DNA from: Eutypa lata
Taxonomy: Eukaryota; Ascomycota; Sordariomycetes; Xylariales; Diatrypaceae
Direction: 5' to 3'
Assembly: GCA_022661535.1 (NCBI GenBank)
Contig: JAKULF010000005.1
Coordinates: 4,526,001-4,590,000, forward strand
Length of the DNA: 64,000 nucleotides
Positions 11,601 to 24,463 of the stretch are shown one piece after another (the stretch's first letter is position 1; each line of letters starts with the position of its first letter). The position numbers and the translations under genes are program-made. The notes below the pieces were generated by a model. That model made no database searches and was not told where the DNA came from. It saw only the letters and a program-made list of their open reading frames with translations.

Positions 11601-14600
11601 AAGATAAGTTACTTACTAAAGGCTTTCCAAACTCCAGTTGATCGACGGTATGGCTCCTAGATTGTAGGAATCTACCTATTAGATAAAGGCTGGGTGAGCG
11701 TTGGTGTCAATGCTACTAACCTTTCCTTTCTATACGACCAATGATGAATATGTAGATTAACTTTATGTGCGTCGAGTATGTACTAATGTTGGTGGTCCGT
11801 CTTTGTAGTTACTATTCCTCGTTCCGCGGCTGGTCGCAACAGCGTATGTTCGTCGGGGTCGAATTTCTATGTATACGAGATAGGTGTATAATGTATGTGC
11901 ATGGAGAGTAGATTCTGGGTTGGACCGCATACAGCCTGACTTAAATAAAACACAACAAAGGGGGCAGAGACAGTTCGGTGTACCTTTGAATTAGGAAGAG
12001 TTATCTAGACATCAAGAAAAGAAGAGGAAGTCAGGTTTATCTGAAAATAAATTTCTCGTCACTAGGCAGTTTGCTGAATTGCCCGCTAGACCTAGTTGCT
12101 TTATCTCTCTCCCTTCTCGCAAAGACGTGATAGACAATCATCGATGGTTTAGCTAAGGGGTAGGTTGTATGAAAGTTGGAGGCTAGAAGAAAGGGCGACC
12201 TCAGCAGCATTACTAGTTGATATCATAGTTTAATGAACTAAGTAGATAGATACCTACCGCAAAGTAGGGTTACATATAAAACAGTGGTACAAGGAGACGC
12301 GGATGTACAAGGCAGATCACTCATGTGGCTCTGCCACAGTACATATCTATCCACTTGCTCATCTACGAATCTCTTAGCCTTCGTTTTGTTTGCTTTACCT
12401 AGAAACTTCGGGTGAAGTAAAACAAAACTGCTATGTATGTAGCATTGTTTCTAGGTTCATGGCTTCAGGTGACCGCTCGATCCCAAACTTATAGCCACCT
12501 TAACGTTCGACTAGTGAACAGATCATCTATCATACGATGCCTCGCAAGAACTGTACAGTATCCAATGTACTGGAAGACAATAGCTGTTACATATGAGATG
12601 GTTGTTAGCAACATCGCTGCTTCTGACCACGGAAGACCCAACTTTCTGTTTTGAACTCTATAACTTGGTCGCGATTAGGCTGTCAGGTAAAGGACTACCT
12701 ACCTGGACCTAGAGCTTTCCTTTAGACTACCATAGATCCCATTTACTAGAAACGGATCAAGGGAAGCAAGGGATGGCCTAGATGCAGTGCGAATTAAGAA
12801 TGTGGATTTGTTCATTGTGTTATTGTTACAGGAACGCAGTAATCATCCTTGGGAATGCAGAACAATATCGGTCTTTCCCGTCATGTTTCTAGGACTGATA
12901 TCTCCTTGCCGAGCGTCGCGGGGTCTCACCAGAGCCGTGGTCATCTATCACCGCCTAGGCAGGCAGTCATACCATAGTGCCCCGAGGTTTTGGTACTGGC
13001 TTTCCCCAGGCGCCCAGATTAGTCACACAACAGCAAAGGCTCGCCTCGACCGTCAAAATCGTTGGTTGGTAATCCCGTTTCTTACCACAACCCTGTTAGT
13101 TTGGTTTGTTTCGTTTCGAATCATGACCCCATATGACACGAACTCCCAATTTCATACAACATTTCATTGTCAATACTCGCCCGGTAGACTAAACTTGTTA
13201 GGTAAGTTCTTACAGGAGAATCTGAGACTGAACTCACTATATTGCCGCTAGTAGAATGATATGTCTCAAGTGTCGGCGAGATGAAAATATCTAGGCGTTA
13301 GCGCTCAATATCAAAACAACAGTCAGAACAAGACTGGGCTTGGTTCTATGCCACCCACATCTATTGAACCTAGATGCTAAAACAATCGATACATGACAAC
13401 CGCCAAGATGAAGTGATTGATAGGAGGATGTTCCAAGAACGCCAAATATGCGAGGTATTGATAGCCCTCTCAAGTTCACATTACCATTTGTCTTTCTTAT
13501 CAAGTCCTTCGGGATGAACTACACATGACGATGTTAGAACTGGATGACCTAATAATCAACTAGGCGTAGGAACATTGCCTCGCTAGTGGCCGAAAAGGTT
13601 CAGTAGTCATTTTTTCGCACTCGATTCCGGCTTCTGACCCATGTTTAGGGACAAACCTGCACAGGCCCATTTGCACAAGAACATCTGACTGAAGGGAAAC
13701 ACCTCGTTTCGAAAGCAGGCGGTTCGCTGCGTGCCTTGTGTCGAAGAAAAAAAAGTCTCCCGTGATACGGATACGCGTGGGGGTTCAGCTTCGACTGCAA
13801 GCAAATTGAATTGAAGCTACTTTAGATCTATCGAGGTGATGGGTTATTTCCTGTAACATAGTTTCCGTGGTCGTTGTCTATGATACTTCGGATGTGCGAC
13901 TCTACACCGAATGCCGTCCACCAAGCACAATGTTCAACTGCCCGGTCCCGCCGTGTCTCAGATGAACAGCGATGATGTTTCCTGAACCGACGCTACTGCT
14001 GGAAGGTTAGTACTAATATGAACGAGGAAGAAATGGATTGCTACTTTACTTATTTACTAGGGAATATATAACTCTTGTAGTAACCAACCCCGATTGACCT
14101 AGTTGGGAGCTGAAGAAGTTATTAGGTGGACTCTTGCAAATCAAGTACCTAGATTGCAGACAGAATCACCACGTCGATACGTAAATATACCATGTGGTGA
14201 GAACATGAGCGGATAAGTAAGTGAGGCCATCCCAAATTCATCCCTTACCTGTAATTCACGTATGAGAGCAGTATCTTGATAAGTGTCCTCCTGATATAAG
14301 GCGTAACACATCAAGGCGCTTAGAAAAGGGGTTACAAATCCAATGACTGCGCCAAGGTACATAATCCTAATTAGGTACCTACATACATGTAGTTATGTAT
14401 CTATAGTTTTAACCTTTCTCGTACGGCGTGATCTGAAGATATGAGAATCGTCTGTTATCGCCACTGCGCCATGAATATAGTTATGTTACATGTTATTGAT
14501 GTTGCGTCCCGGTGTTTCTTCTAGTGATGAAGTCCAAACAACGGGGTTCAAAGTTTGAATTTCCATATTTCGTACACTAGAGTAAGAACTTCTCGAACTA

Positions 14601-15267
14601 AACACCCACATGCAAGAAAAGCTTGGATCACAGGATGCTGCACACCAAGGTATTCATACACTGCTTCCCTGTTGCAGCCCTGTCGTTCATCCAAGTTCGT
14701 CATGCATGTTAACCATTCTGGTAAAAGCTACCCACCTTAATCGGGAATGGTACCTGTTCATTGGTCGATCACTAAAATTACCAGCGGCTTAAACACCCCT
14801 AAAGGCATTGTTTCGTTTAGTGCAACGACGAATCAAAGCGCTGTGCCTTTCTCATCCCCTGTAATAGCAGGGCCATTAAGGGCTTGTCCGGTTAGCGGGG
14901 GTTATGATAGTATGGGTATAGTTAGATATTATTGGTGCATCGGATTACCATGTGGACCGTTGAAGTCGAATAACCGGTGACCCACACATTGTATGGAGGT
15001 TGATCTCTCTACAGACTGACTACATTTGAGCACTCTGTTTCCTTCTCCTTTCTCTTCCTCCACGGTCTTTCATCGTCGTTGTTATCGTCGTCGGTCTAGT
15101 TCGGGCGCTCAATCTGTTGTCCCTCCCTTAATCCTTTTGCACTCTGTCATTCATTATATTGGTTTCAGCTTCATTCTTTCAGCTGTTACCGTCCAGTCTT
15201 TTTTTGTCTTGACAACCGACGATCGATTCACGATTTAATATCTTGCTAGGCCGAGATCCTCCCTTCT
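8651..15267. other. Large gene-empty region (about 6.6 kb)
   Basis: This separates the divergent Puf gene (-) and small membrane-protein gene (+). Open frames are all at most 154 codons, have no recognisable protein content and do not join through plausible splice sites. Visible content is short A/T runs (near 9715-9730, 11270-11285), tetranucleotide GGTA/TACC tracts, TGTATG/TACATA-rich stretches and isolated TTCGA motifs without tRNA folds. Parts next to the two genes must contain their promoters and 5' UTRs. I see no transposon protein. Confidence 0.55.
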
Positions 15268-15378
15268 GTAAGTTGGCCTCCCCCCAATGTCTCGAAGCCA
15301 CCCGCCACTACAAAGAAGCTTAATGCTTTTTGTGTGAAACTATAGCCGAAACTAACATTACTTTTCTACCCAATGCAG
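15268..15378 (+). other. Probable 5' UTR intron of the small membrane-protein gene
   Basis: CTTCT precedes a GTAAGT donor at 15268. An ACTAAC branch-like sequence lies near 15350 and a TTTCTACCCAATGCAG acceptor ends at 15378, 63 bases before the start codon. The layout is a typical 111-bp fungal intron. A CT-rich promoter-like stretch (about 15040-15190) lies just upstream. Confidence 0.55.
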
Positions 15379-15441
15379 CTCAGTCATTGATTGCAGATTT
15401 TTCCCGCCAAGCAGGATAGGCGATAGACAGTGTGATTTAAC

Positions 15442-16014
15442 ATGTCTCCTCTTCGCGATTTCGTTACCCACAACAGGGCCATGCTTGGTCGCCGCGACTC
15501 GGATTCCGATAATGGTTCCGACACTGTCATGAACCTCATGATCGCCTTCCTTGGCGTAGCTTTTTTCGGCCTCGTCCTCGTCGCTGTGCTTGTGATGCTA
15601 CGACGAATGAGGCACCGACAGGCCGTACCCGATGACACACTGCCGCAGTATAACGATATAAAACATAGTGATGGTCGCAACACAAACCGTCTTACCATCC
15701 AAACAGCCGACGGTCGTTCCAGCATTGTTGTCGTTAATGGTCGTCCCATGCTAGCCGACCCAAGCTCGCCTCCTCATTCGCCCAATAACATTCCCGAAAT
15801 CCATATCACCTTCCCCGATGAACATGACGAGAATGGCCGCCGGCAGAGTGGGCGCGTTCTTGTCGTCCGTGTTGGTGATGCTACAGTAGGACTTGAACCT
15901 GTCAGGGAGGAGCAGCTCCCTGCATATGAGAAGGAAAGCAGCAATGGGTTCTACTCGATCGATATGAACAACATTGGTGGGCTTAAGGAGAAGGACCGAT
16001 CCCAGTTCTCATAA
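15442..16014 (+). CDS. Small single-pass membrane protein with LPxY motifs, function unknown
   Basis: An intronless 190-aa frame with ATG in good context (AACATGTC). Residues 1-28 are polar and acidic, about 29-52 form one transmembrane helix (MIAFLGVAFFGLVLVAVLVML), and a basic RRMRHRQ stop-transfer follows, so the N-terminus probably faces the lumen or outside. The cytosolic tail contains two LPxY sequences (LPQY near 65 and LPAY near 168). Similar (P/L)PxY sites recruit Rsp5/Nedd4-type ubiquitin ligases through WW domains, so the protein may be a sorted cargo or an adaptor; this is inference. A Val/Arg-rich stretch (RVLVVRVGDATVGL, about 145-158) looks like a beta hairpin. I do not recognise the family. 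Confidence 0.75.
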   Translation: MSPLRDFVTHNRAMLGRRDSDSDNGSDTVMNLMIAFLGVAFFGLVLVAVLVMLRRMRHRQAVPDDTLPQYNDIKHSDGRNTNRLTIQTADGRSSIVVVNGRPMLADPSSPPHSPNNIPEIHITFPDEHDENGRRQSGRVLVVRVGDATVGLEPVREEQLPAYEKESSNGFYSIDMNNIGGLKEKDRSQFS

Positions 16015-19000
16015 CCGCTATCGTCTCTGGACGCGGTCTTTTCTTCTTGCAATTGCAATCAGCTCGGCGAGGACCGGCGGACTTTCCCGTATGGAGGGCA
16101 GAATAGCGAACGACGGTTTAACAGGCATGAATAACGGATTGTTTATACCAGCGGATGCTTTAACGTAATTTTCTAATCACCTCGGGAACTCAGGAAAAGT
16201 GTCGAAGAAACATGATGCCTCCGGAGGACCAGCCAATTGAGCTTCACACCAGTTTATATACAGCTTCCAACTTCAGCACATATCTCAACCTCGTACATAA
16301 CGACGCCGCAAATTAGGCTCTGTAATATATCGACATCCTGTGTGATTAATAAGATGAAGTTAGGAGGATGGGCTTGACAAGAGATATATAGCTGGTGGAG
16401 GTGTACAACTGTGTATCTAATTGATGAATCTACTTGATACCAAATCCCTCTTCACAATGTAACTCGGACTATCTGCTTACCTATGTAGCACAGTCCATCT
16501 CCAGTCCAGCATGAGACAGGCGCGAATTTCGGTAAACGATTCTAATTGTAGCACTGTTCCGAGGCCATACTCGATCCAATTCTAGCTCGCAGCATACGAC
16601 ACGTGCGAACTAGATAAACACCGTACAGCTTACTAAATACCTTAGGTACCTAAGTTACAAAACATGAGTATTTAGCTATTGTTTCTACACATGTCTTTGT
16701 TGTATCTAGCCCATCAACGGTTGTAACAATGGTAACATTTATTTTTGCTAGCCGGTGTTAAATGACACGCTGAAGGCGAAGTTAAATGCTTTACTTAATA
16801 CCCCTAGGAAAAAACTAAGCCGCTCAAAAGTTGAGCGATCGACAAAGTAAATATGCCACTAAACCAAACCCACCAGTCCTCTCAACTCTAATTGATGCTC
16901 AGCAGCTTCTGGTTCGCACCAGCGAAACCAACATTGAGGATTCCACGTTCCAAGTATCACGTCCGCTTGCATCCATTTATGATAAGCGCCGTACACATGT
17001 AGAGTTTATTTCCCAGAGGCACAGTTAGACGGGCGGCTAACGACACCTGCGCATCGCATAGACCCCCTAACTACCTCCACTTGAATACGACCAATAGATG
17101 CATCCATGCTGGCCACGCCATCATGTGTCCGGGTAGACCCAGGAGATAAATAATCCCATACATAATCATGAATTACGTAAGATATATCGTGCCGCTCTGA
17201 ATCAACTGTGGGGGTTGAAACAGTCCGTCGCAACCTTGTTGTTACAAGTGGTGGATAGATCGTAAGGACTTCTTGAATGCAAATGTTCTTCTAACTAGAA
17301 AACCCCGGTGCCGAATAACCATCTCTTAACGCCGTCGACGCACAGGGTTCACAGCGCTTTGGACAGCTCTTCATCACGTCCTGTCGTCAGGCTGTCTGCC
17401 GTCTTGCACAATAATTGAGGGGAGGATACTGCGTCGCTTAACCGCGACCGCCGTCATCACTACCAATACTACTACGGGTTTAAACCACGACGATTACAGA
17501 TCAGTTCTTTCGGCCCGGACAAAGGGTATAACAACACGGACGGTTTAGTCGTGAAGGGTGTTTTATCGGTTGCCGGGAAGGATTTTGATAGGGCCAAATA
17601 AAGCAAACGGTTAGCTTGTAGGTACAATATTCGGTATATTAATTTTGTTGTATTCATAAAGCTTAAGTAAGTATCGAAATTATAGAGGTAGGATGAGAGC
17701 CTTTTTACATACAAAATTAAAGCCTTAGGAGCATGCAGCTCCTCTGTCATAGTATTACTCAGTTTGTTGATAATTATATTTATCATTTTTCCAACCAGCT
17801 CTTAAAACATGACCTCGACGAAAAGTTGTGAGTTCCCGTTATTTCCCCGATCGTTCCGCGGGCTTTTCTTGTCATCGAGAGACACCGACCTCTTCGAACC
17901 CCTATCTAAGCATCTTATAAACTTCTCCTTCGGTATAGTTATGTAGTAACTTAGGTGATGCGAGAAGGCTGACAATAAAATACTAAATTGGCGTTTCTCA
18001 TCGGCTCATCCAAGTAAAACTAACAATCCGTTTAATCACTTAAACTAGCACACCATCACGACCACAGCCCTTCCACCACGAGAATCATACACGTTGTTTG
18101 CTGTGAACCGGCATCATACGTCAGTCATTATCAGATAAACACAGAACGGGATTGATAGTTACGTGGTCGGTCTGCTTATATCAAACTAGCATATCGAATC
18201 CGTCCCCGTTTTAAGACGCGTGTTCTATGATGCGTCGTTCTCTTCGAAGCAAATTTTTTTTTCCCCCGTAAGATAGATAGATCATTTTTATCCTACTTGG
18301 GTTCGGTTTCCGTTATCCTAGGAATGAATACTGGCCACTCAGCGGTTATTAGTTAGGACTTTAAAGTATAGAACAATTGACTAAGGCCTTAAGAAACTTC
18401 TACCATAATAATTAACTATTTATATTTATTATTAATATTACTAAATACCCTTAACTCCATTCCCCTGATAGTTTGTTTTCATCGATTTACAAGCTATGAT
18501 GCCTATCTAAAGGTACCTAGGTAGTTATCATTATCACATGAAGGTTTAGGTTTTGGCCCACTTGCCGTTTTCGTATGGAGGACGAGATGTGATTGGTTTC
18601 TCTGGCAATAACCAACATGAAGCTCCTCTCGTCATCACCCCCCTTTTAAATGACTATAGCATGCATATTGATTTTGCGTGACGAAAGGACTCTATTTAAG
18701 GTTTCCATTTGACTTACAACAGAGCCAATATTTTGGATGACTAAAGAAGAGGCGGTATTGACTACCTAGGTACTTAGTAGGTAAGCTTGCGCTCCAGATC
18801 AGTTCCTGGCGGATGGGGACGTGTTCACAGCATACATACAAATACACTCACTCTATATAGATTAATAACTGATCTTCAAACAATGTTGCATAATATTCGA
18901 TGGATGAAATGCTATCATCATCTCTATATTTATCAACTAGCCAAACTTTGCTCATCTACGGCAGGGTCTGAACGAGTACTTGTACGTAGCAGCGGCTTTA

Positions 19001-19830
19001 TGTACCGTGGAACCTCTGTTCGAAGCCTAACCTAACCACCTACGATGAACCAAGTCTTCATCACATCTCCATGTTCAAGTTGTTGCTGCGTATAATTAAT
19101 TACTTGAGACATAATTTTTTGGAATTATTTCTGTATTTCCCCTAATCTTCTCCTTTTCAAGAAGGAAGGGTCGGCCTGGCCTCGCCTCGTAAGAGACATA
19201 CAATATAACAATATCTGAATATCAATTTCAGCGTAACAGTTTGGCAATATAATGCGCGTAATAAGTATTAGACAGCCAACCATTCAGTCGGCCGATCAGT
19301 CAGTCAATCAATCAGCAAGTCAGTCCGCCTCCCCTGGCTTCTTGTCCCACCTTGCGCCGTGCCGGCATTGGGCAAACCAAAATCTGTTTTGCTTTGTCTG
19401 TCTCTCATCCGCAAACCCGAAAAGGAAAAAGAAGAAGGAAGAGAAAGAACCCCCTTCGCAATCAGTTTTGGCTAGCCACCCAGCCAGCCCTCCAAAATAA
19501 ACAAGAAAAATAAAACACGGAACACCCAATCGATGCTATGCCTAACTAAGTGAATTATTCCCTCCAAATATATGTGCACTTGAATGACCTGGCTACTGAA
19601 CAAGCTAAACCTGATTCGCTTTACTTCGTCTCCCCTTCCCCCTTCCCCCTTCCCCCCCTCCTTCTCTTTTGATCAAACCGTGACCGCCAACACTCTTCTC
19701 ACAAAAGGAAATACATAAGTGACTGTCCCAACCCCCTCCCCTACTTCCTATTCATAGGAGAATCATAGTAGAAGAAGAAGAATATGTAAAGAAGAAGATT
19801 AAAAACGCGCGAAGGGTATTTATTATTGAT
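16015..19830. other. Gene-empty spacer with AT-rich blocks
   Basis: About 3.8 kb between the small membrane-protein gene and the 3' end of the alpha-actinin gene. It contains AT-rich blocks near 17560-17790 and 18360-18470, ACCTAGGT-type palindromic tracts near 16640, 18510 and 18765, and pyrimidine-rich runs near 19630-19665. A 104-codon minus frame at 17472-17786 lies in the AT-rich part but resembles no known protein. The low GC and stop-dense frames could reflect old repeat decay, but no transposon motif is visible. Confidence 0.5.
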
Positions 19831-22800
19831 CTAGTGAGAATCGATGCTCTGCCTCGGGGTATGGGAGCCGTTGGACCGCTTGCTGGGGCTGTTCCGCCCG
19901 TTCGTGATATCCTGCAGGACGCCGGCGGCGGTGCCGCCCTCGGGGGCGGAGATGAGCTTCTCCATGAAGCTGATGTAGTCGTACTGGGGCTGGCCGCGGT
20001 CGTGGGCCATGTCGGGCCCGCTGTGGGGCGGGATGATCTCGACGAGCTGGTCGATGACCTCGTCGGGGACGAGCGAGTGGCGCAGGTCCATCTCGGTGAC
20101 GTAGGGCTTGCCGTCAGCCACCTCCTGGAACGACTGGAACACCTGCTCGGCCGTGTTTTGGTCCTCGGTGACGTCCACCATGAACCGGATGAACTGCTCG
20201 AAGCTGACGCGGTCGCGCCCGCTCGACGTCTCCACGAAGTAGTCGTGCATCTCGTCCTCGCTGAAGACGAGGCCCAGCGACGCGAGCGCCGCCGAGAACT
20301 CGAGCTCCGACAGCGAGTTGCTGTCGCCGCGGTCGAAGTGCCGGAACACCGACTCGAACTCCTCGAGCTGGATCGGCGTCAGGTTCGTCATGTCCCGCGC
20401 CACCATCTGGTTCTCGAGGAAGGCGAGCTTCTTCTGCACGGACGTCTTGACGAGCCCGAGCTCGTAGGTCAGCTCATCGTAGGTGTAGGTCGTGAAATCG
20501 TTCTCCTCGATGTTGGCCTCCTGGCACTTGGCGTCCACGGCCGCGATCTTCTCGAGGAAGGCGTCCAGGGGGGGCAGGTTGTCGCTTAGCCTCCGCACGT
20601 GCAAGAGCTGATCCTCCACGTCACCCTCGAGACCCGATATAGCGGCCTGCATGGTGTTGAGCGCCAGGGCAAAATCATTGGCCTTGTCGGCGAACGATTT
20701 GCGTAGGCCATTCTTGATGCTGCGTTTTTGGTTAGTGATTGCGCTAAAGGTGGTAGTATTTCATATACCGCAACATACTCTCGGATGGTCTCGTTAATGA
20801 GCTGCCCTCGCATCATCTCGGCCTTTGTTAACTTAGCCCACTCCTTATCCATGTTTTCTAAGCTCAATTCCGGGGGTGGTTCATAGGCTCTGAGTCGGTA
20901 CGTGCCAAGTTTCGTTTTAATGTTTCCTAGTAATGTTGCCAATTCGCTCTTCTCGGCCACCCATTCTCTCTTCTTTCCCCTTTTGTACGCTACAAAATCT
21001 CCGGATTGCTGTTTCGCATCGGTGTAGGTGCCTTCGAACGTAGCTAGCTGCCACTTCTCGATTTGCTCCACCATCTGCTTCAATAACGCCACCATTCGCC
21101 TTTCATATGCACTTTGCATTTCCCATGCACCTTGCATATTATTGAAAAACTTCTCCACCCGGCGACCTGCATTCTCAACCTTCTCCATTTGTGAGAAGGC
21201 GTGGAACCAGTAGGCAATATAAGTCATTAAACTCCTCTCGTCAGGCTTGGCCACATCGCAGACATCCTCCACATCAAGCAGGTCGGGGATACCGATCTCC
21301 TTACTTGCGATATCGAAAGCTAACTGCATGTTCCCCTTGTGATCTGACTTGTCTAACGCATCGTAATCGATGAGGTCGGGCCGGTGGATATCGAGCAATG
21401 CGCAGAAAGCGAGGCCATCGTTCCAACTCCCACTGAAATCTCGGACGTCGACCTCCTCGTAACATGCCGTCTTGCGCTGACACCATAAGAGAAGACCTTC
21501 CTTGGCTGTCATGCCCTCCTCGTTGATGTCGCTAATGGTGAATCTAAGAATAAGGGTCCATATTAAACCGAGGATGATTTTTCGATTACCGTCGACTACA
21601 TCTTCTGCGCCAATATTGGTCATCTGAATGCCTCTTGACTTGACGAAATCGAGAGCCGTGTTGGCATTTTCGAATTTCTGTACCCGTAACTTCGGTCTGG
21701 CCGCATATCGTCCTAATGATTCGTTGGACAAGCATTCGAGTAGGTGGATGAGCATAACCTTTGGTTGGCACGCAAAGTTTAGCTTTGGGATGGTAGGGGA
21801 AGGGAGGTAATCGGATGACTAGGTATGGGGGGTAGTAAACATAAACTTACACCATCACTTAAATCCGTAACGAGATCTTTCACCTGTAATTTCCTTGCGG
21901 CGATTTTCGTATTAAGCCTAGGAGCATGCCAGCGAAGTCAGTACTCATATAATAGTTGCAGACAGCATATGCACAAGACACGCAAGTGGCAACTGTGTAT
22001 AATAGAATAGTAGCCACCCAACTAACCATTTGGTAAATGTCTTTTGCTGGACATGGATCCATTTCTGATCCATCTTGTTCAGATTAGAGCCCGGGTGCTC
22101 GCGGGCACTCTCGGACCAGTTGTCGAAACCCTGGACTGCCTTCGGCCTAGACGGATCTCTGAGGGAGTCCCTCCTTTTCAAAGACTGGCCGGGATATGTG
22201 GCTGACCTCTGAGCGCGGGAAGCATGCGACCCTGATGGCGACCGGCTGCTCAGACTACTGCGCGTCCTCCTCGATCTCGGTGGTGTGGGCGAGGGGGAGG
22301 TCGAAGTGGAGGTGGAGGTGGAGGTGCAGCTAGATGCTGATGATGATGTGGTATTCGGAGTTTGCGGGCGAGAAGAAGACGATAACGAAGACGACGACGT
22401 GGATGGGCAGGATGATCTGCAGGTAGTGGTGGTAGTACTAGTACGAGTGGTGATTGTTGTTGACGACGAGTCGGTAGAAGACACAGATACTACGCTAGTC
22501 CTATTTGCTGGTGGTGGTGATGGTGGTGATGATGCTGCATAATAAGCTCGATCCCGTGTCTCCGGAGCCGAATCAATTGCTGCTGCTGCTGCCTCTGTTG
22601 ATGTTAATAAAGTTGGGCTCTGCTGGAGGATTGGTTGGAGTGCTTTGCTTTAACCAATGCCAATTCAATGTGTAGGTATTCCACATTTCCAGTGACGCTG
22701 CCACTAATTGCACGCACCTGCAAGACCCGGTTGCCCAGGGGATTGACGCCCGAAATCACTGTATTCGTGGCTAGTGCCTGCACTACTACCCCATCTCGAA

Positions 22801-22868
22801 CCACCTGCTCCCCTATTCCCATCTCCACCTTCTTCCCAGAGAGGCAGTGGTGGCGCCAGGGTTGACAT
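19831..22868 (-). CDS. acnA: Alpha-actinin (actin cross-linking protein)
   Basis: Five-exon model: 22868-22718, 22594-22027, 21917-21851, 21758-20779 and 20719-19831, giving 884 aa. Two calponin-homology domains lie at about 225-335 (KTFTKWLNTKI..., DLSDGVMLIHLLE, KFENANTALDF) and 345-460 (LLLWCQRKTACYEEVDVRDFSGSWNDGLAFCALLDIHRP has the CH2 core). A short rod of spectrin-like helices follows to about 710, then C-terminal EF-hand-like motifs from about 712. The first EF loop (DRGDSNSLSELE) lacks Asp at position 3 and Gly at 6; the second is more degenerate, so calcium binding is doubtful. An unusual N-terminal extension of about 220 residues is Ser/Thr/Pro-rich with long Ser-Thr tracts. In Aspergillus the orthologue acts at septa and apical actin. 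Exon 1 is inferred from a GTGCGT donor and an AACAG acceptor and is the least certain part; the rest is firm. Confidence 0.92.
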
Positions 22869-24463
22869 TTTCCCCTCACGTATCGATAACCAGCCGATTG
22901 ATTGAATCGTGGCGCTCCCTAGCTCTAGGGCTGTACTTTGTCAAGTGGGGGTTAGTTACGGCAGATAACCTAACCACTGGAGCTCGCTGTTCAGATCTTC
23001 AGGGTCTACCGTAGTAAGGCAGTTGAGTTAAACCTGTATGTATGTAGTTGAATTCTTAGCTGATATTGCTTACATGTGTGCCACTTAGATATGTTGAGCA
23101 TACATGCCTCTATACAGCAACTCTCTACTAATATATATTAGATATAAAGGAATGAGTGGTTTGTAATTAGATTAGACATTCGATCGTTACATATATAAGC
23201 AGATCATACTTCAATCCCTTTTATTCAATCCAATAGTTACCTATGTCAAGCTTTAAATCATCCCACATACCATAGCCTTTAGGCACATCTGCATTGAGAC
23301 GCCGACTTTTGCCCATGTCTACAGCACCAGACCATCGGGACGCTGAAACTTCACACACCTTCTTACCTTTTATCCTATTATATCTTAGGACGATCCGGTT
23401 CGTCATCGCACTAAACGCATGAAATCGTACTGGCTAGCCTGTTTCAACCGTGTTTATCCTATTTGATAGATATCATTGGTCAAGGGTTATTATGTTATGC
23501 GTTCTATCGTCTTGTTTCATCCAATCGCAACGTCCGATCTAGGTATCACAAGCATAAAGTTGTGGTCGTTGTTTAATCCCCTGTGTCCTAACTAAAAGGA
23601 GAGGTCGCCATTCGAAGAGCATAACGACGGATTACTTCGTGGCTATTTATAAAGTAGTAGGTGGTAGGTTTAGACGAAGTTGTATGGAGATAGCTCTCGT
23701 AAGGCACTCTATCGAACGATTCTTACTTATGGTGCATGATACGAATTCCACATAAGACGAATCGTCTGATCTTGGACGATATGTGATACCTTCTCCTTGT
23801 ATGAAGTATATACGAGACTTCCTTACAAAAGGTAGGATATAACATAGTTTGGTGTTTCGTGTTACATATTATACTCAAGTTAACGATATAGTTGGATATT
23901 TTATTTATTATATATAAAGTGTACTTGGGTAATTTTTCTCATATTAACCCCATTGATTTCTATGGCTTGGTAGAGATTAAACATAGCTTGTAGGCGGTGA
24001 TTTAAATCTCGTGGTTAGCAAAGGCAACATAACATGGTGTTGATATAGTTATATTTACTGCAACCTACTCCCTATATCCTCAGATCTAACAGAGAGGACG
24101 TAATTGACTAGCAGGAGCTTACTGTGACCAACAACGTATGCAAATTAAACATCATATAGTACGCTAGGTATTGTTGATCACGCATTGGCAACAAGCTTGC
24201 CGAGATGATTTGTTTGCAAATATCGCAAGACCTTCTAAAGGACTATATTTTTTTATCTATGATATGTTGTCAGACATGTAGTTCGAGATGAGATCATGTC
24301 CCAAGCAGCTCGCATGAAACCCCCATCAACTCCCTCCCTCCCATTCCTAAGCAAACGCCTCCTAGTCTATGCATCTATCAGACTCCGGGAAGAAATACCC
24401 TCTATAACGGGAAACGACTGCCCGAAAGTTCGTTTTTTCGTATGCGAACCACGCCCGCTTTTC
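22869..24463. other. Spacer between alpha-actinin start and VPS9-protein end
   Basis: About 1.6 kb, AT-rich (notably 23090-23220 and 23860-23950). It should hold the alpha-actinin promoter at its left end and the 3' UTR of the VPS9 gene at its right. No coding region, RNA gene or repeat of note is seen. Confidence 0.5.

Noticed and set aside
12787..13251. 154-codon open frame on the plus strand in the large spacer
   Set aside because: No recognisable protein features, poor composition, no flanking splice structure; length is within chance for a 6.6-kb spacer.
17472..17786. 104-codon minus-strand frame in AT-rich DNA
   Set aside because: No similarity to a known family that I can see, very AT-rich codons; not listed as a gene.
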